A stretch of DNA of 44,484 bases. Source: an uncultured Mesorhizobium sp. GTDB lineage: Bacteria > Pseudomonadota > Alphaproteobacteria > Rhizobiales > Rhizobiaceae. Positions within the stretch are counted from its first letter, which is position 1; each line of letters opens with the position of its first letter. Where the stretch lies: assembly GCA_937958475.1 (NCBI GenBank), contig CALFXR010000140.1, positions 1 to 44,484 on the forward strand. Reading direction: 5' to 3'. A program made the position numbers and the translations under genes. The notes under the pieces were generated by a model. The model saw only the letters and a program-made list of their open reading frames with translations, did not search any database and had not been told where the DNA came from. Below, one piece after another: positions 32,973 through 41,861 of this stretch.

Positions 32973-33968
32973 TCAGTCCAGCGGCCGGATCTGGCCCAGC
33001 GGAATGAAGCCGAGCGTGGCCTTGCCGCGCACGATCTTCAGCGGCATCGACGGTTCGCTGCCGAGCAGGGAAAGCCCCATGAAGCCCTGCTGGATCGGGT
33101 TTTTCTGTTCCGGGAAGGCGGTGGCGAGCACGTCGGCGACCGCCATCGGGTCGCGAATCGTGACGATGAGGTCGGCATCGATCAGGCCGTCCCCGGCGAT
33201 CGACACCGGCCCCTTGATCGACACGCCGGCGTCGCCGGAGGCGAGGTCGAGCGCGGCGATGTCGACGGCCTGGCCGCGCAGCGACTTCGGCCGGCTGCGC
33301 AGGAGCGCGACGCCGTCCTTCACCGTCGCCTCGCCGCTGCCGTCCATCTTCGGCAGGGTCCTTCCGCCGACGAGGGCCGGGTCGACGGTCAGGCCGGCGA
33401 AGCTGCCGGCCCAGTCGATGTCGGCGCCGTCGGGGCGCAGGTGTCCCTCGGTCCTGTCGGCGGCGAAAAGCGGCGCGGCCGCCGCGCCGGCAGCGTCCGA
33501 CGTGCCCTTCAGCCCCTCGGCTTCCACCGATACCCTCTCGGGCAGCGGCCTGGCGATGCGGACGCTGGCGCGCAGCCTGTCCCAGTCGAGGCGGATCGCG
33601 CCGAGGCCCGGCGCGGAGACGTGCAGCGGGCCGTCGAGTTCGGCGAGCGCGCGGTTCGGCTGGTAGACCTGGGCGAGCGACCGGAAGCTTCCCGCGGAAG
33701 CCTCGATCCGGCGCGCGCCGTCGGCGTAGGCGAGGCGATCGCAGGACACGCCGATACGGAAGGGGAAGCCGCCGACCTGGGGATTGTCGCATTCGACGCT
33801 GACCTCGCCGCGGTTCATCGTCACGAGCCTCGCAACCACCTCGGCCTTGACGCGGTCGGCGACGTAGAACCAGCCGGCGCTGTAGCCGCCGAACAGGACG
33901 ACGATGAAGATCGTCAGCCAGAGGAACCTGCGGCTCTTCCTGGGGCGTCGGGCTTCGCTTGACGTCAT
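32973..33968 (-). CDS. DUF2125 domain protein, membrane-anchored
   Basis: A 331-residue protein with an N-terminal transmembrane anchor (FLWLTIFIVVLFGGYSAGWF) and the DUF2125 domain, with VSVECDNPQVGGFPFRI near residue 55 and repetitive beta-rich sequence to the end. DUF2125 is common in Alphaproteobacteria and is predicted periplasmic; function unknown. The stop lies 9 bp from the convergent cupin. Confidence 0.82.
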   Translation of the reverse strand: MTSSEARRPRKSRRFLWLTIFIVVLFGGYSAGWFYVADRVKAEVVARLVTMNRGEVSVECDNPQVGGFPFRIGVSCDRLAYADGARRIEASAGSFRSLAQVYQPNRALAELDGPLHVSAPGLGAIRLDWDRLRASVRIARPLPERVSVEAEGLKGTSDAAGAAAAPLFAADRTEGHLRPDGADIDWAGSFAGLTVDPALVGGRTLPKMDGSGEATVKDGVALLRSRPKSLRGQAVDIAALDLASGDAGVSIKGPVSIAGDGLIDADLIVTIRDPMAVADVLATAFPEQKNPIQQGFMGLSLLGSEPSMPLKIVRGKATLGFIPLGQIRPLD

Positions 33969-34042
33969 GCTGCGGGTCTCGCTACGGCAACGGCAGGGCA
34001 GTGGCGACGCGGAGTGGCCGCGCCGGTTGCATGTGGTGCGAT

Positions 34043-34570
34043 ATGGGCGATTTTTGGGTTTTCGGCTACGGGTCTTTGATGTGGCGCCCGGGTTTTGCCC
34101 ATGTCGAGACCCGCCGCGCGCGGCTGAACGGCTATCACAGGTCGCTCTGCGTCTATTCCTGGGTGCACCGCGGCACCGAGCGGCGCCCGGGCCTCGTGCT
34201 CGGCCTCGACCGCGGCGGCAGCTGCGTCGGGCTGGCCTACCGCGTGCCGGACGACCTGCGCGAGGAGGTGGTGGCGTACCTGCGGGACCGCGAACTCGTC
34301 ACCAGCGTCTATCTCGAGCGGACCCTTCCGGTCCGCCTGGCAGGAGGCGAAACGGTGGGCGCGCTCTGCTACACCGTCGACAGGACGCATCGGCAGTATG
34401 CGGGCAACCTCGAGCCCGCCGAAGCAGCCGCGACGGTCGCCGGCGCGGCCGGAGTGTCGGGCGCGAACGAAGACTACGTGGCGTCCACCATCGCCCATCT
34501 CGAGGCGCTCGGCATCAGCGACCGCTGGCTGGAAGAGGTCGGCCGGCTCGTCACGCCCGCGGCTCGGTGA
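34043..34570 (+). CDS. ChaC-like gamma-glutamylcyclotransferase
   Basis: A 175-residue protein with the gamma-glutamylcyclotransferase fold. It opens with WVFGYGSLMWRPGF, the glutamyl-binding loop, and contains GYHRSLCVYSWVHRGT and RELVTSVYLERTLPV, with the catalytic Glu in the latter. ChaC enzymes degrade glutathione to 5-oxoproline and Cys-Gly; this fits the neighbouring gloB, which needs glutathione, although the two are separated. ATG 34043 is chosen because the family motif follows directly; earlier starts add unrelated sequence. Confidence 0.88.
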   Translation: MGDFWVFGYGSLMWRPGFAHVETRRARLNGYHRSLCVYSWVHRGTERRPGLVLGLDRGGSCVGLAYRVPDDLREEVVAYLRDRELVTSVYLERTLPVRLAGGETVGALCYTVDRTHRQYAGNLEPAEAAATVAGAAGVSGANEDYVASTIAHLEALGISDRWLEEVGRLVTPAAR

Positions 34571-34594
34571 CCTGCGGCCATCCGCTCCTGTCCT

Positions 34595-35491
34595 TCAGGA
34601 GCCGATCGAGGTGCGCCGGCAGGTGCTCGGCGTGACGCCGACGAATTCCTTGAAGGCCCGGTTGAACTGGCTGGCGCTGCGGAAACCGGTGGCGTTCGCG
34701 ATGTCGTTGACCGGCATCTGCGTCCTGATGAGGAGATCCTTCGCCTTCTCGATGCGGCGCTTCATGACATAGCGGTGCGGCGGTTCGCCGAGCGTGGCCT
34801 TGAAGGCGCGGGCGAAATGGAAGCGGCTCAGCCTCGCTACGCCGGCGAGGTCGTCCAGGCGGATCTCGTCGCCCAGCCGGTCCTCGATGAACTCGCGGAC
34901 CAGCTTCTCCTGGCCGGCCGAAAGTCCGCCGACCCGGCTTTTCACCGATTCGGGCAAACCCCGCGCCTGCAGGCGCTGAAGCTCGACCGCGGCCAGCAGG
35001 CCGAGCGTCTCTGCATAGAGCTCGTCGTCCGCGGCCTCGTCGGTGAGGATGTCCTGGAGCTTGATCAGCGTAGATTGCAGCGCACGGTCGTCGAAGTAGA
35101 TCAGCGGTGCGTGGTCGGCTCCCTGGTAGAGCCTCTCCGTCTCCTCGGCGATCAACGCGGGATCGAAATAAAGCACAGTGAAGCTGTTCGTCCGTTCGAC
35201 CGGATTGGCCCAGCCGGAGACGGAGCATTGCGGCGGGACATAGGTAATCTTGTTGCGCAGGTCGCCGCCGGGTACGGGTTTCAGGCCGTCGACATGCATG
35301 CTTCCGTCGGCAAGAATCAGGTCGTGCAGCGCGAGGTAGTGGGTCGAACCGGTAAAGGCGAAGCTGTAGTCGCTCTGGTGGTTGATGCGCGTGTGTTCGC
35401 AGGCGATGCCGGACCATTTCGCCGTTCGGCGGAAGTCGGGCCGGCGGCCAGGCTTCTTGAATTTCAGCGACAGTGCTTCGATGTCGTTCAT
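34595..35491 (-). CDS. AraC-family transcriptional regulator
   Basis: A 298-residue regulator. The N-terminal ligand-binding region (about 1-170) has no strong family name; the C-terminal AraC helix-turn-helix pair begins near 195: IRLDDLAGVARLSRFHFARA and VNDIANATGFRSASQFNRAF, with FVGVTPSTCRR at the end. GGGAAG lies 5 nt before ATG 35491. An operator-like palindrome is 122-148 bp upstream. Target genes are unknown; the ChaC-like gene is convergent with it and the MCP lies upstream on the same strand. Confidence 0.85.
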   Translation of the reverse strand: MNDIEALSLKFKKPGRRPDFRRTAKWSGIACEHTRINHQSDYSFAFTGSTHYLALHDLILADGSMHVDGLKPVPGGDLRNKITYVPPQCSVSGWANPVERTNSFTVLYFDPALIAEETERLYQGADHAPLIYFDDRALQSTLIKLQDILTDEAADDELYAETLGLLAAVELQRLQARGLPESVKSRVGGLSAGQEKLVREFIEDRLGDEIRLDDLAGVARLSRFHFARAFKATLGEPPHRYVMKRRIEKAKDLLIRTQMPVNDIANATGFRSASQFNRAFKEFVGVTPSTCRRTSIGS

Positions 35492-35612
35492 CGATCTTCC
35501 CGGCAAGTCGAGCATACGAAGCCCTAAACCCAAGGCCTTGTGCCAGACTTGCGGACAGGGCGATGTCCGCGCCAATGTTTTTCGACAATGGCGTAGAAGT
35601 CAACATGCGCCG

Positions 35613-35639
35613 TTCGAAGAGCCGGAATATTCTTCGAAG
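35613..35639. promoter_or_regulatory. Candidate AraC operator: TTCGAAG copies 20 bp apart
   Basis: TTCGAAGA (35613-35620) and TCTTCGAA (35631-35638) form an exact 8-bp inverted repeat with a 10-bp spacer. Since TTCGAA is itself palindromic, the same bases also read as direct repeats of TTCGAAG at 35613 and 35633, 20 bp apart. The site is upstream of the AraC-family gene at 35491, suggesting autoregulation. Confidence 0.5.
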
Positions 35640-35787
35640 CTGAAGATGCGAACTCCGCCCGGGAGAGAAAGGTTACGCTGACGCTGGGGAAGGGGTCGGC
35701 GTCGAGGTATTTGTCCGGTCTGTTCGGCTGCTTCTCCTCTTCATTTTGTACGGTAACGAACTTATGTCGTATATTGCGACGCGCGGG

Positions 35788-37368
35788 TCAGCCGCGCGCG
35801 AAGGCCGACACGACCTTGCCCGGAACCGCAAAGGGCCTCGGCCGGGCCCGATCGTTCGCCCGCGGCGCCACGGTGTCGCGCGCCCGCAGGCTATCGTCCC
35901 GCTGCGGCTCGGTGCCTATCTCGAACCGCGCGACGAGCGCCGTCATCGCCTCGGCTTCGCGGGCCAGCGAATGGCTTGCCGCGGTGCTCTCCTCGACCAT
36001 CGCTGCGTTCTGCTGGGTCATCTGGTCCATCTGGCCGACGGCGATGTTGATCTCGGCGATGCCGTTGGCCTGCACCTCGGCGGAGGTCGCCAGTTCGCCG
36101 ACGAGCGCGCCGATCTCGGCGAAGGAGCCGGCGATGCGTAGCAGGGCCTTGCCGGTGTCGTCGACCAGCCTGACGCCGCTGCCGACATGCTCCGAACTCG
36201 CGGAGATCAGCGCCTTGATCTCCTTGGCGGCCTCGGCCGAGCGCTGGGCGAGCGCGCGCACCTCCTGGGCGACGACGGCGAAGCCCCTGCCGGCCTCTCC
36301 GGCGCGCGCCGCCTCGACGCCGGCGTTCAGCGCCAGAAGGTTGGTCTGGAAGGCGATCTCGTCGATGACGCCGATGATCTGGCCGATCTGCTTCGAGGAT
36401 GTGGCGATCCTGGCCATCGCGTCGACGGCCTGGCCGACCACCTCGCGGCTCACCTCGGCATCGTCGCGGTTTCTCGACACGGCCGCGTTCGTCTTGCGCG
36501 CGGCCTCGGCAGAGTCCCGGACGTGCCGGGTCAGCTCGTCGATCGCCGCCGCGGTCTCCTCGAGGTTCGCCGCCTGCTGCTCGGTGCGGCGTGACAGGTC
36601 GTCGGACGCCTTCGAGATCTCGGCGGAGCCGCCCTGGATCGCCTCGGAGGCGTCGCGCACGGCGACGATGATCGTCCGCAGGCTGTCGACGGCGCGGTTG
36701 AAGCCGAGCGTCAGGCGGTGCGACTTCGCCGAAAGGGATTCGTCGACGCTGGTCGACAGGTCGCCGGCGGCGACGCGCTCCAGCGCATCGGCGAGCAGGG
36801 ACAGGGACCGTTCCTGCTCGGTCTCGGCGGCGAGGCGGGCAGTTTCGAGGTTCTCGAGATAGATCGAGATCGACAGGTCCATGTCGAGCATCGCCGCCTT
36901 GACCAGCGCGGCCAGTTCCGATGCCATGCCCTCGAGATCGGCCGTCTCCCTGCCCCTGCCGAAGCCGAAGCGGCGGGGTGCCCTGGCGCACCGCTTCATG
37001 ACGATGGCGGTGATCAACTCCTCGAGAATCAGCGCATAGCCGCCGATGTACCAGCGCGGCTCGAGGCCGATGCGTGCGTGGACCGAGCCGATGGTCTTGA
37101 CGTTCTTCTCGTAGGCAGGCCCGAAATCGCCCGAGGCGATCGAATGCCAGTGGCCTTCCTGGCGCGACTTGGCGGCCGCCATGTGGTCGGAACTGGAGAA
37201 GAAGCGGGCGGTCTCGGGCGTCTGGCGCACCTTGTCGTAGAAGCGGTCGAGCGCGCCGTCCAGGGCGTCATGAATGATCGGCGAGATGCCGCGCAGCGTC
37301 TCCCGCGCCTCCCCGTCGAGGCCGATGAAGTCCAGTCGCGCCGAAAGCGCGTCCGCGTTGCGATGCAT
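35788..37368 (-). CDS. Globin-coupled methyl-accepting chemotaxis protein (HemAT-like, cytoplasmic)
   Basis: A 526-residue soluble chemoreceptor. The N-terminal protoglobin domain (about residues 10-165) carries the proximal heme His at about 97 in GSVHARIGLEP, followed by RWYIGGYALILEE. A HAMP-like segment (ALERVAAGDLSTSVDE) lies near residue 215, and the MCP signalling domain covers about 260-500, with hairpin tip IDEIAFQTNLLALNAGVEAA. There are no membrane segments, so it senses oxygen or another diatomic gas in the cytoplasm. GAGGAA lies 6 nt before ATG 37368. Confidence 0.9.
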   Translation of the reverse strand: MHRNADALSARLDFIGLDGEARETLRGISPIIHDALDGALDRFYDKVRQTPETARFFSSSDHMAAAKSRQEGHWHSIASGDFGPAYEKNVKTIGSVHARIGLEPRWYIGGYALILEELITAIVMKRCARAPRRFGFGRGRETADLEGMASELAALVKAAMLDMDLSISIYLENLETARLAAETEQERSLSLLADALERVAAGDLSTSVDESLSAKSHRLTLGFNRAVDSLRTIIVAVRDASEAIQGGSAEISKASDDLSRRTEQQAANLEETAAAIDELTRHVRDSAEAARKTNAAVSRNRDDAEVSREVVGQAVDAMARIATSSKQIGQIIGVIDEIAFQTNLLALNAGVEAARAGEAGRGFAVVAQEVRALAQRSAEAAKEIKALISASSEHVGSGVRLVDDTGKALLRIAGSFAEIGALVGELATSAEVQANGIAEINIAVGQMDQMTQQNAAMVEESTAASHSLAREAEAMTALVARFEIGTEPQRDDSLRARDTVAPRANDRARPRPFAVPGKVVSAFARG

Positions 37369-37747
37369 GATATTCCTCGTGACTGGGCGCACGAAATCTC
37401 CCCGGTGGCGAGGCCGGGCGATGGTTCCGTGCCGTTCTGAAGCTCTCTCTGACGTGCCGGACGGTAGGCGGCATATATTAACGCCAGCTGAAATAACCCA
37501 GCGGCATTGTCGTTTTTTGCGGCGTTTTGCGTGTTTTGTACGCACTAGGCGACCGCAAAGCTTAAATCCTGTGCCAAATCCGCAGTAAAGTCGCCCAATA
37601 CGGGCATGCGCCGTGATCACAGGTCGACAATGTACAATTTTAAGTAATCGCCGCGGATCGGCCAGTGGAGCCGGTGGGCGCGGCGGTGCGCGCACTTTCC
37701 ATGAGGCGCGCCGGTCGTACCGCCGGCGCGGAAGATCATTGAGGGGA
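37369..37747. other. Intergenic region before the globin-coupled chemoreceptor
   Basis: No gene of supportable length. The middle (about 37470-37600) is markedly AT-rich for this genome and contains T-rich runs alternating with GCG units and a GGC-N10-GCC dyad around 37480 (GGCATATATTAACGCC). It should hold the promoter of the minus-strand chemoreceptor gene; no clear sigma-70 or sigma-54 box could be fixed. The plsC hairpin lies at its right edge. Confidence 0.5.
37707..37730 (-). terminator. Hairpin downstream of plsC
   Basis: CGCGCCGG (37707-37714) pairs exactly with CCGGCGCG (37723-37730), 8 bp with an 8-nt loop, 18 bp after the plsC stop. No strong T-run follows on the minus strand, so it is a likely but not certain transcription end. 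Confidence 0.45.
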
Positions 37748-38536
37748 TTACCGGACGACGCCGAGTTCGGCGAGGCGCTTCTTCGCCGAGGGCGGCAGCG
37801 CCGGCGGATTGGGGCCGGTCGCGGCCTCGACGAGGAAGGCGTCGCTGGCCTTCTCGGTTTCGTCGACCAGCCGGGCCATGAACTCTTCCTTCGGCAGTCC
37901 GGCCGGGATCGCCGGCAGGAAGGCGGCCTTGATCGTGCCGGGATAGCGGAGGAACTTGCGGCGCGGCCAGTAGAGGCCGGCGGCATGGGCCACCGGCACG
38001 ACCGGAACGCCGAGCTCGGTGTAGAGCTCGACGATGCCCCACTTGTAGGCAGGCTCGGCGCCGGGCGACCGGCGCGTGCCCTCCGGATAGATGATCAGCT
38101 GGCGCGGGTTGCGCGCCATCTCGGCCTTGGTCGCCGCGACCACGGCGCGCAGCGCCTTCGAGCGGCTGCCGCGGTCGACGGGGATCATGCGCATCCGCCA
38201 GACGTACCAGCCGAAGAACGGGATCCAGGTCAGCTCGCGCTTGAGGATGTAGAGCGCGTCCGGGATATAGGGCAGGAACGCGATGGCGTCCCAGAAGGAC
38301 TGGTGCTTCGGCGCCAGGATGTAGGATCCCGCGGGCAGGTTCTCGACGCCGGTGATCTCCACCCGGGTGCCGGCGATGACCCGGTGCAGCCACAGGCTCG
38401 ACTTTACCCACACCTTCGGCACGAGCCAGGCGCGCTGGCGGTCGACGAGGAAGTAGAACGGCGTCCAGACGATCATCTGGCCGATCAGGTTGACGTAGAA
38501 GGCGATGTTGAACGCCAGTGAGCGGAGTTGCAGCAT
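37748..38536 (-). CDS. plsC: 1-acyl-sn-glycerol-3-phosphate acyltransferase (PlsC family)
   Basis: A 262-residue membrane-bound acyltransferase, the second acylation step of phosphatidic acid synthesis. The catalytic HX4D motif is APKHQSFWDAIAF, with PFFGWYVWRMRMIPVDRG and IIYPEGTRRSPG completing the four family blocks. An N-terminal hydrophobic segment anchors it. ATG 38536 is just after a GGAG-like region on the minus strand. It is in the same direction as ydcF and ftsEX but separated by about 68 bp from ydcF. Confidence 0.9.
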   Translation of the reverse strand: MLQLRSLAFNIAFYVNLIGQMIVWTPFYFLVDRQRAWLVPKVWVKSSLWLHRVIAGTRVEITGVENLPAGSYILAPKHQSFWDAIAFLPYIPDALYILKRELTWIPFFGWYVWRMRMIPVDRGSRSKALRAVVAATKAEMARNPRQLIIYPEGTRRSPGAEPAYKWGIVELYTELGVPVVPVAHAAGLYWPRRKFLRYPGTIKAAFLPAIPAGLPKEEFMARLVDETEKASDAFLVEAATGPNPPALPPSAKKRLAELGVVR

Positions 38537-38604
38537 GGAGGTACCGGGCGGATAAACCGACCGCTGGTTACACCATGGCCGCGCAAAAGCAAAATCGGCG
38601 CTGT

Positions 38605-39303
38605 TCAGCGATCGGCGGCCTTGGCGACGGCGAGCGGTTCGTCGCGCGGGCCGCCGGGGACCAGCCCGCGGACGAGGGCGGCGAGGTACTTGGTATACTC
38701 GGTGAAGATGACGCGCAGCGCGTCGGGCTTGGTCATCCAGCCGCCGTCGCCGAGCGGCGTGTTGACCACGGGATAGGGCACCAGTTCGGCGCTCACGAGA
38801 TGGCGGCGCATCTCCAGGAGGCTGCGCGGCATGTGATAGTTGTTGGTCACGACGATGATGCGGTCGAAATCGTGGTCGGCCGCCCACTTCGCGCTTTCAG
38901 CGGCATTGCCGATCGTGTCGAGCGCGGCGTGGTCGATGTCGACGCAGCAGGAGAAGAGTTCCTTGCCGGCGCCGGCCGCGGCGCGGATGTCTTCGTCGCG
39001 CGCCGCGGGATTGACGCCGCTGATCAGCAGCCGGCGGCCCTTGCCGGATTCGAGCAGATCGAAGGCGGCGCCGAGGCGGGACTGGCCGCCGGTGAGGACG
39101 ATGATGGCGTCGGCGCGCTGCGGGTCGGCGGGCGGTGCCAGGCTGCCGACATGGCTGGCGAACCAGGCGAAGCCGCCGACGAAGGCGGCGAGGAACAGAA
39201 GCGCGGTGATCGAGGCCGCGCGCACCGCAGTGCGCCGGCGAGCGGGCACGATTGCCGCCCCGTCGCCCGCTCCACGCCCGGCGATCTGTTCCTGTCCCGT
39301 CAT
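38605..39303 (-). CDS. YdcF/DUF218 family membrane protein
   Basis: A 232-residue protein with one N-terminal transmembrane segment (ITALLFLAAFVGGFAWFA) and a DUF218 (ElyC/SanA/YdcF) domain: DAIIVLTGGQSRLGAAFDLL, LLISGVNP, and VVTNNYHMPRSLLEM. DUF218 proteins are linked to envelope integrity and lipid carrier metabolism in other bacteria, but the reaction is not settled. ATG 39303 places the membrane segment near residue 30; an earlier start at 39363 adds 20 residues. It follows ftsX by 94 bp on the same strand. Confidence 0.87.
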   Translation of the reverse strand: MTGQEQIAGRGAGDGAAIVPARRRTAVRAASITALLFLAAFVGGFAWFASHVGSLAPPADPQRADAIIVLTGGQSRLGAAFDLLESGKGRRLLISGVNPAARDEDIRAAAGAGKELFSCCVDIDHAALDTIGNAAESAKWAADHDFDRIIVVTNNYHMPRSLLEMRRHLVSAELVPYPVVNTPLGDGGWMTKPDALRVIFTEYTKYLAALVRGLVPGGPRDEPLAVAKAADR

Positions 39304-39397
39304 GGTTGCATCGTAGCGCGCCGGATCGCCGAGGGAACAGTGGGAATCCACAGGCTTCGGCACAAGTAGTTACAGTCGTTCGCCATCCGTGAACGCC

Positions 39398-40384
39398 TCA
39401 ATAGTCGACGGGGCGCTGGTCCAGGCCGCCGAGATAGCGCAGCACGGTCACATGCGACGTCGCCGCGGTCAGCACCGCCACGGCGGCGACCACGAGCGCG
39501 ACGCCGGCATAGCCGGTCGTGCCGATGGAGAAGTTGCCGAACAGCGCCGTCGCCTGGTCCGCCTCGGGCGTTGCCATGTTGGAGGCGGTCCACCAGGCGA
39601 AGCCGGCGAAGACGAGGATCGCCGCGAATCCGCCGGCCGCGGCGCCCTTCACGCCGGTGACGAGGAAATGGCGGCGGAACTCGGCGGCGATGAAGCGTGC
39701 ATCGGCGCCGACGAAGTTGAGCACCTCGATGATGTGGCCGTTGCCGGCGATCGCGCCGCGCGTGGCGAAGACGACCGAGAGCACGGTGGCCGCCAGCATG
39801 AGAACGAGCACGGCGGCGCCGATGGTCACCGTGGTCCGCGCCATCGCGACGAGCCGGTCAACCCAGGTGCGGTGGTCGTCGACGGACGCGCTGGGCAGCT
39901 CGGCGGTCAGCATCGTGCGCATGGCGGCGAAATCGGGCGGATTGTCCTGGTCGATCGTGACGATGACGAGGCGCGGCACCGGGAGCTCGTCGAGGTCCAG
40001 CCCGCTGCCGAGCCAGGGTTCGAGCAGCCGCGCGGTGGCCTCGCGGTCGACGATGCGCGCCGACTTCACGCCGGCGAATCCCGCGGCGAGGCGCGAGGCG
40101 GTTTCGAGGGCCGCCTCCATGTCGAGGCCGTCGGCCGGCTTGATCTGGATGGTGGCCTCGCGGGCGATCTGGGTCTGCCAGGTATTCGCCGCGTCGCCGA
40201 CCAGCGTGACGGCGCCGAGGGTCAGGCAGGACAGGAAGGTCATGATGGCGATGACCAGCACCAGGGCGCTGCCCGCCACGCTTCGCTCGGGCACGATGGA
40301 CGTGGTCCGGCGCGGCGGCGGCGAGACCGTCTCCAGGCTCTGGACAAGGGCGCCTTCGGCGGCGGCTCCGCCGGTCTCAATCAT
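39398..40384 (-). CDS. ftsX: Cell division protein FtsX-like permease
   Basis: A 328-residue permease that, with FtsE, links division to peptidoglycan hydrolase activation. One hydrophobic segment near residues 38-62 is followed by a periplasmic domain to ~170, and then three segments (about 185, 235 and 285-305), the FtsX layout. VLNFVGADARFIAAEFRRHF is the cytoplasmic coupling region. Its start overlaps the end of ftsE by 8 bp. Confidence 0.9.
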   Translation of the reverse strand: MIETGGAAAEGALVQSLETVSPPPRRTTSIVPERSVAGSALVLVIAIMTFLSCLTLGAVTLVGDAANTWQTQIAREATIQIKPADGLDMEAALETASRLAAGFAGVKSARIVDREATARLLEPWLGSGLDLDELPVPRLVIVTIDQDNPPDFAAMRTMLTAELPSASVDDHRTWVDRLVAMARTTVTIGAAVLVLMLAATVLSVVFATRGAIAGNGHIIEVLNFVGADARFIAAEFRRHFLVTGVKGAAAGGFAAILVFAGFAWWTASNMATPEADQATALFGNFSIGTTGYAGVALVVAAVAVLTAATSHVTVLRYLGGLDQRPVDY

Positions 40385-41036
40385 GGATTTCCAGCCTCCC
40401 GCCAGAGAGGATCATGCGCCGCGCGTCGACCTGCTCCATCAGGCCGACGTCGTGCGTGGCGATGACGACGGCCGTGCCGAGGCGGTTCAGTTCGAGGAAC
40501 AGGCGCAGCAGCCGGCGCGCCAGCGGCGGGTCGACGTTGCCGGTCGGCTCGTCGGCGAGCAGGATCTCCGGCTGCTCGATCAGAGCCCGGGCGATCGCCG
40601 CGCGCTGCTTCTCGCCGCCCGACAGCACCGGGGGCAGGGCGTTCATGCGGTCGCCGAGACCGACCCATTTCAGCAATTCGTGGACGTCGCCGCGGTAGCT
40701 CGCCTCCTCGCGCCCGCGCACGCGCAGCGGAAGGGCGACGTTCTCGTAGGTCGTCATGTGGTCGAGCAGGCGGAAGTCCTGGAAGACCACGCCGATGCGC
40801 CGCCTGAGCATCGGCAGTTCCTTGCGGGTGATGCGCGCCCGGTCCTTGCCGAAGACCGTGATGAGGCCGCGCGTCGGCTTGAGCGACAGGAACAGGAGCC
40901 GGAGCAGCGTCGTCTTGCCGGCGCCGGACGGCCCGCTGAGGAACTGGAACGAGCCCTGCGGCACATGGAACGAGATGTCGCGGAGGATTTCCGGACCCAT
41001 CCCGTATCTCAGGCCGACATTCTCGAAGCGGATCAC
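40377..41036 (-). CDS. ftsE: Cell division ATP-binding protein FtsE
   Basis: A 219-residue ABC ATPase. Walker A is SGPSGAGKTTLLRLLF, the signature is LSGGEKQRAAIARAL, and Walker B is EILLADEPTGNVDP. It pairs with FtsX. A CtrA-type box lies 68-82 bp upstream, in the region shared with the divergent gene at 41208. Confidence 0.95.
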   Translation of the reverse strand: MIRFENVGLRYGMGPEILRDISFHVPQGSFQFLSGPSGAGKTTLLRLLFLSLKPTRGLITVFGKDRARITRKELPMLRRRIGVVFQDFRLLDHMTTYENVALPLRVRGREEASYRGDVHELLKWVGLGDRMNALPPVLSGGEKQRAAIARALIEQPEILLADEPTGNVDPPLARRLLRLFLELNRLGTAVVIATHDVGLMEQVDARRMILSGGRLEIHD

Positions 41037-41103
41037 GTTGGACTGGCCCTGGGTTCCGGCGGCCGGCGCGGCCCGATTGCCTCCCGACCATCGATCCGCA
41101 TGG

Positions 41104-41118
41104 TTAACGTGCGGTTAA
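41104..41118. promoter_or_regulatory. CtrA-type binding site (TTAA-N7-TTAA)
   Basis: TTAA at 41104-41107, CGTGCGG as spacer, and TTAA at 41115-41118 match the CtrA consensus TTAA-N7-TTAA exactly. It lies between ftsE (minus) and the divergent gene at 41208, so CtrA could control division genes here. A further TTAA-containing stretch follows at 41165. Confidence 0.65.
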
Positions 41119-41207
41119 CGAAGACCACCGGAAGGGGCCTTCACCGTCGATTGGTGGCGAAACGTTAACCATTTCGGTTTACCCGGCCTTAAGCAGGACG
41201 CCTCCGG

Positions 41208-41861
41208 ATGAACCGCATGGCAGACGAAGTGAAGGCACGCCCGGTTTCCGGCGAAATCATGACTGCCGCCCGCCACGGCCGGGCGGCGGCCGCCGAAGAC
41301 GCGGACATCGTCGATGCCGAATACGAGATCGTGCGTGCGCCCGCAGCGGCGGATGCGGCGCGCCCCGTTCTCCAGCCGGAGACGGCCGCCGCCGGCGGCA
41401 TGGAGATGCTGCGCGGTTCGGTCGCGCCGCCGGCCGCCGGGCCGTCGCGCGGGGGACCGGTCTTCTGGGCGACAGGCCTTGCGGCTGTCGCCGCCGCGTT
41501 CTGGCTGTCGGGCGGACACGCGCTGGTCGTCGACGGAACGCAGGCCGTCGCCGGGCCGGCGACGTCGCTGCGGATCGGCCCGGTCGAATCGCGCGTCGGC
41601 AGGGCCGGCGACCGGCTGATGCTGTTCGTCGACAGCGAGGCGATCAACGACGGCTCGCGGCCGGCCCAGCTGCCGCCGATCGAGATCCGGGTGACGGCGG
41701 CGAACGGCCGCGTCACGCTCTACAATCTGGGGACAGCCGAGCAGTTGGTCGCCGCCGGCGGCCGCTATGCCTTTTCCAGCCGGCTCGAAGTGCCTAAGAA
41801 CGGCGTCAAGGCCGTTGCGGTCGCTTTCAGGGAGGACGGCCATGCCCGTGGTTCGTGGTAA
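41208..41861 (+). CDS. Membrane protein of unknown function between ftsE and hpt
   Basis: A 217-residue protein. The N-terminal ~85 residues are Ala-rich and low complexity. One transmembrane segment (GGPVFWATGLAAVAAAFWL) lies near residues 82-100, and the C-terminal part (about 120-217) is a beta-rich domain, as in DUF3426-type proteins found at this locus in Rhizobiales, where a zinc-ribbon is often N-terminal; none is visible here. Function unknown. The 3' end overlaps hpt by 20 bp, so the two are expressed together. Confidence 0.65.
   Translation: MNRMADEVKARPVSGEIMTAARHGRAAAAEDADIVDAEYEIVRAPAAADAARPVLQPETAAAGGMEMLRGSVAPPAAGPSRGGPVFWATGLAAVAAAFWLSGGHALVVDGTQAVAGPATSLRIGPVESRVGRAGDRLMLFVDSEAINDGSRPAQLPPIEIRVTAANGRVTLYNLGTAEQLVAAGGRYAFSSRLEVPKNGVKAVAVAFREDGHARGSW

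Noticed and set aside
35740..35775. Plus-strand promoter (TTGTAC with TATATT) near the chemoreceptor 3' end
   Set aside because: It would read into the antisense strand of the chemoreceptor with no plus-strand gene to serve; may be chance AT-rich sequence.
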